DNA of 64,000 nt from Poronia punctata (Eukaryota; Ascomycota; Sordariomycetes; Xylariales; Xylariaceae): NCBI GenBank assembly GCA_022579005.1, contig MU401478.1, forward strand, positions 124,001 to 188,000, in the 5' to 3' direction. This document shows positions 61,464 to 64,000 of this stretch, in pieces. The position numbers and the translations under genes are program-made. The notes under the pieces were generated by a model, which saw nothing but the letters and a program-made list of their open reading frames with translations, was not told where the DNA came from and did no database searches. Numbering within the stretch: position 1 is the first letter of the stretch; the number at the start of each line of letters is the position of its first letter.

Positions 61464-62947
61464 ATGTGTGGAAGGTATGCGATGGCCTTGGTACGTATTA
61501 ATTCCATGAGATGCGACGATACACATTGTCCACATCTTACTTCCCTTTTTTTTTTCTTCCCCTACCACTCGAATAACTAACGCCGCTCTTTATACGACTG
61601 ACCTGGATTTTTTTCTCGTTTCTTTCCATAGCGGCCCAGTCAGATCCGTCGTAGATTGAGGGATGATGGCATGCCAGTTGATGAAGAAGCACCAGATTAT
61701 CCTGCAGAAGAAGAAGATGAGAATGAAAATGATGATGATAGGAACGGTCCTAGACAGAGTTATAACTTCGCCCCGGGATATCGCGGAGTCGTGTATCGCG
61801 CCGATGTACCGGATCGGGGAGCCGGTCCCGGTTCGCGGCAAACTACTTCTTCAACGCCAGCTGAAACTGAAGATGATGCGGGGAAGGAGGAAAAAGAGAC
61901 GCATTATAAACTGCAAACCATGACATGGGGTCTCATCCCCTTCTGGACGAAGCGGAATCCGGGGTACGGCTCCGTCATGAAGACTATTAATTGTCGAGAC
62001 GACTCGCTTGCTCATGGGGGCGGTATGTGGGGATCTATGAAGGGAAAAAAGAGATGTGTGGTTCTTGCGCAGGGGTTTTATGAATGGTTGAAGAAGAATG
62101 GTGGGAGGGATAAGTTGCCGCATTTTGTCAAACGGATGGATGGGAAGTTGATGTGTTTTGCTGGGTTGTGGGATGTTGTGCAATATGAAAGTGAGTTCCC
62201 CTCCCCTTCCTTCTTCTTTTTCACATCCTCCCTATCTTTTTTGTTCTTGTATGTTGCTAATCCCGGGGGGGGGGGGAAAAAACCCCGAAAATAGACGAAG
62301 ATGAAAAACGCTACACATATACAATCATAACAACAGACTCCAACAAACAACTCAACTTCCTCCACGACCGCATGCCCGTCATCCTGGAAAACGGGTCCGA
62401 GAAACTCCGCAAATGGCTCGACCCGAACCGCTACGAATGGTCAAAGGAGTTGCAGTCTCTCCTTCGACCCTTTGATGGCGAGCTCGAGGTCTATCCCGTC
62501 AGCAAAGATGTCGGCAAAGTAGGCAATAATTCGCCGACGTTTATCATACCCGTCGATAGCAAGGAGAATAAGTCGAATATTGCCAATTTCTTTGCCAAGG
62601 CCCCGGCGAAGAAGGATAAGGATAAGGACAAGGACAAGGATAAGGCTGGGACTGCTGCAAGTATAGGGAAGAATGTGAAAGCTGAGGAGGGTAGTGGAAA
62701 GATGGAAGTGAAAGTGAAGGAGGAAGATCGTGAAGAGGAGTTTAGTAAAGGGGATGGCTTCGTGGATGAGGACAGGAATGACAACGTTGAAGCCAAGCTT
62801 GAAGGCGAGGAGAAAGAGGAGGAAAAGGAGAAGGGGAGACCTGTTGTCGCTGGTGTTAAGCGGGAAGCGGAGGACTCGGTTGAGCAGGAACCCCCTAAGA
62901 AGAAAGTTGTACAGCAAAGCATTGATGAACTACTTACTAAGAAATAA
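61464..62947 (+). CDS. SRAP-domain protein (HMCES/YedK type), abasic-site DNA-protein crosslinker
   Basis: The exons are 61464-61490, 61632-62190 and 62295-62947, giving 412 residues. HMCES-type proteins crosslink their N-terminal Cys2 to abasic sites in single-stranded DNA at replication forks. Cys2 follows the start directly (MCGRYAMAL), and the other family marks are present: N129 and R131 in TINCRDDS, E160 in GFYEWLKK, and H219 in LHDRMPVIL. An acidic insert (about 24-47) interrupts the first part. The C-terminal 190 residues are charged, with a KDKDKDKDKDK repeat, long Glu/Lys stretches and the end PPKKKVVQQSIDELLTKK, which has a QxxIxxLL pattern loosely like a PCNA-binding box. The exon-1 choice is forced because Cys2 must follow Met. 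The intron at 62191-62294 contains a run of ten G. Confidence 0.93.
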
Positions 62948-63400
62948 GCTAGGCAGAATGAAACTCACTTTCAAATGAGATAGATGGAGATAGGCGGGAA
63001 AAGGACTAAGATCACAGAGGAAGACCTTTCATATCATATGAACATATTCTCATTCAATTGGCATCCTAATATTCGTAAAAAGCATGATCCCCTTGGCCCT
63101 GTTGTAGGACTTCCCACTTTGTATTCGAGCTGTCCCTGCCCATATGATAGACCTCGGCGGCATTGGGAGAAAACGTTTCGTCGTCGCTCTCCTGAAGCAA
63201 CTCCATTCCTTTCCTGATCCGCCACATCCATGATCCAATTCTCGAATTTAATGAAAGTCGGCTGATGTATCCCTAGGTTGAGAAATTATCAGCATATATA
63301 CCCACCTCAGAGGCCAGGCCGGGGATACGGGAAAGGGAAGCAAATGAGATCGGCCTGGATAGGTGTAAAGCCGAAAAATACTTACTGGCATTAGTCGCAT
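62948..63400. other. Convergent intergenic region
   Basis: The 3' ends of the SRAP gene and the coiled-coil gene meet here. No other gene is visible; short frames near 63000-63230 overlap on both strands. Confidence 0.55.
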
Positions 63401-63902
63401 TCAGTCGCTCAAAGCCCATTTCCTGATGGCCTCGGAGTCGTTGGGCGGCATCTGCTGTAGGTCGTCCAAGCGTCGCTTGTTGATGTCGACCAACTGCTGC
63501 CGTGCGTCATCCAGCTCCCTCTTCACTTGAGCGAGTTCCTCGAGGACGGTCCTCAGCTCTTTCTTGAGCATGGAAACGATGTTCACAATCTGGCTCGAGA
63601 GACCAGCGGACTGCTGCACAGCGGCGCTGATAGTCTTGGTTTCCAACTGGTCTCGATCCGCCTCCTTCCAGTCCTGGCCGGACCCGTCGATGGTCCTCCC
63701 ATCTTTGGAATTCCGTAACGGCGACCCTGAGCTCTCGGCCGGCCCGTCCGGCGTCTCCGGGCGGGAGCTATCCAACAAAGATGCACATGTCAGCTCTCAC
63801 ACACACATGCCGCGGAAGTGTATCGGACCAGTAAGTAGGGAAAGATGAAACATCAGGACGGTTATACCTCATTTCTGTACCGGATTTCGAGCGAGGGGCC
63901 AT
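63401..63902 (-). CDS. Small coiled-coil protein, function unknown
   Basis: The exons on the minus strand are 63868-63902 and 63401-63767, with a 100-nt intron; the product has 133 residues. It starts MAPRSKSGTEMSSRPETPDGP, a disordered Ser/Pro-rich segment. Residues from about 60 to 115 form a long amphipathic helix with heptad spacing (IVNIVSMLKKELRTVLEELAQVKRELDDARQQLVDINKRRLDDL). It ends EAIRKWALSD. The coiled coil suggests an oligomer or adaptor. The splice site is supported by the in-frame join and by the Met-Ala-Pro start; a downstream ATG inside the intron would give an alternative shorter start. I do not recognise a family. Confidence 0.65.
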
Positions 63903-64000
63903 CTTTATGCTACTGCTTCGTCGGAACGGCAACATGTCCATACCGCCAGTGCAAGAAGAAAATACCCTAGAGATTAAATAGAGAGGACGCGGCTCATGGC
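63903..64000. other. Window end, promoter side of the coiled-coil gene
   Basis: These last 98 bases lie upstream of the minus-strand coiled-coil gene. Nothing specific is visible. Confidence 0.5.

Noticed and set aside
1..64000. CRISPR array or bacterial-type operon
   Set aside because: The genes contain spliceosomal introns and no regularly spaced repeats with unique spacers were seen.

Overview
The window reads as nuclear DNA of a filamentous ascomycete (Pezizomycotina, most like Sordariomycetes). The support is: short GT-AG introns of about 50-180 nt with GTAAGT/GTATGT-type donors, orthologues of fungal housekeeping genes, and a 6 kb AT-only island whose internal repeats differ only by C-to-T/G-to-A transitions, the signature of repeat-induced point mutation (RIP). 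Genus cannot be decided from the sequence. Exon joins below were worked out by hand from reading frame, splice sites and family conservation, not from transcripts.

Layout. 1-9282 is a gene-poor arm full of GTAGGTA/TACCTAC motifs, homopolymers and one 10-N gap inside a poly-G artefact. 9283-10287 (-) is a lineage-type single-pass membrane protein. 10288-17130 is again gene-poor, with a TATG microsatellite. A dense housekeeping block follows: an APSES/ankyrin cell-cycle transcription factor of the MBP1 family (17131-19268, -), divergent from glycyl-tRNA synthetase (20116-22637, +), LST8 of the TOR complexes (23690-24977, +), a SCYL1/Cex1 pseudokinase (26028-28451, -), a secreted FAD-linked oxidoreductase (29312-30897, -) and homoserine kinase (32774-34044, -). 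A second poly-G/N gap lies at 35174-35398, and the RIP island fills about 35955-42110.

Right of the island are an ADGF/CECR1-type adenosine deaminase-like protein (42884-44775, +), a TMEM234-like membrane protein (45341-45929, +), a small secreted protein (47562-48161, +), fimbrin (49729-51800, +), an SR splicing factor with six exons (53277-54521, +), a mitochondrial carrier of the YPR011C type (57391-58653, +), ribosomal protein eL18 (59626-60637, +), an SRAP/HMCES-type DNA-protein crosslink protein (61464-62947, +) and a small coiled-coil protein (63401-63902, -).

The genes do not form one pathway; they are independent core functions (translation, TOR signalling, trafficking, actin, splicing, threonine synthesis, DNA repair). 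I found no biosynthetic cluster, CRISPR array, rRNA or convincing tRNA. The most interesting items are: the RIP island, with a short and a long unit that share both ends and an unusual context for the surviving C residues; a 22-nt microexon in LST8; two in-frame starts of glycyl-tRNA synthetase; an SR-gene first intron whose retention gives an immediate stop; and a cluster of ACGCG cores upstream of the MBP1-like factor, which suggests autoregulation.
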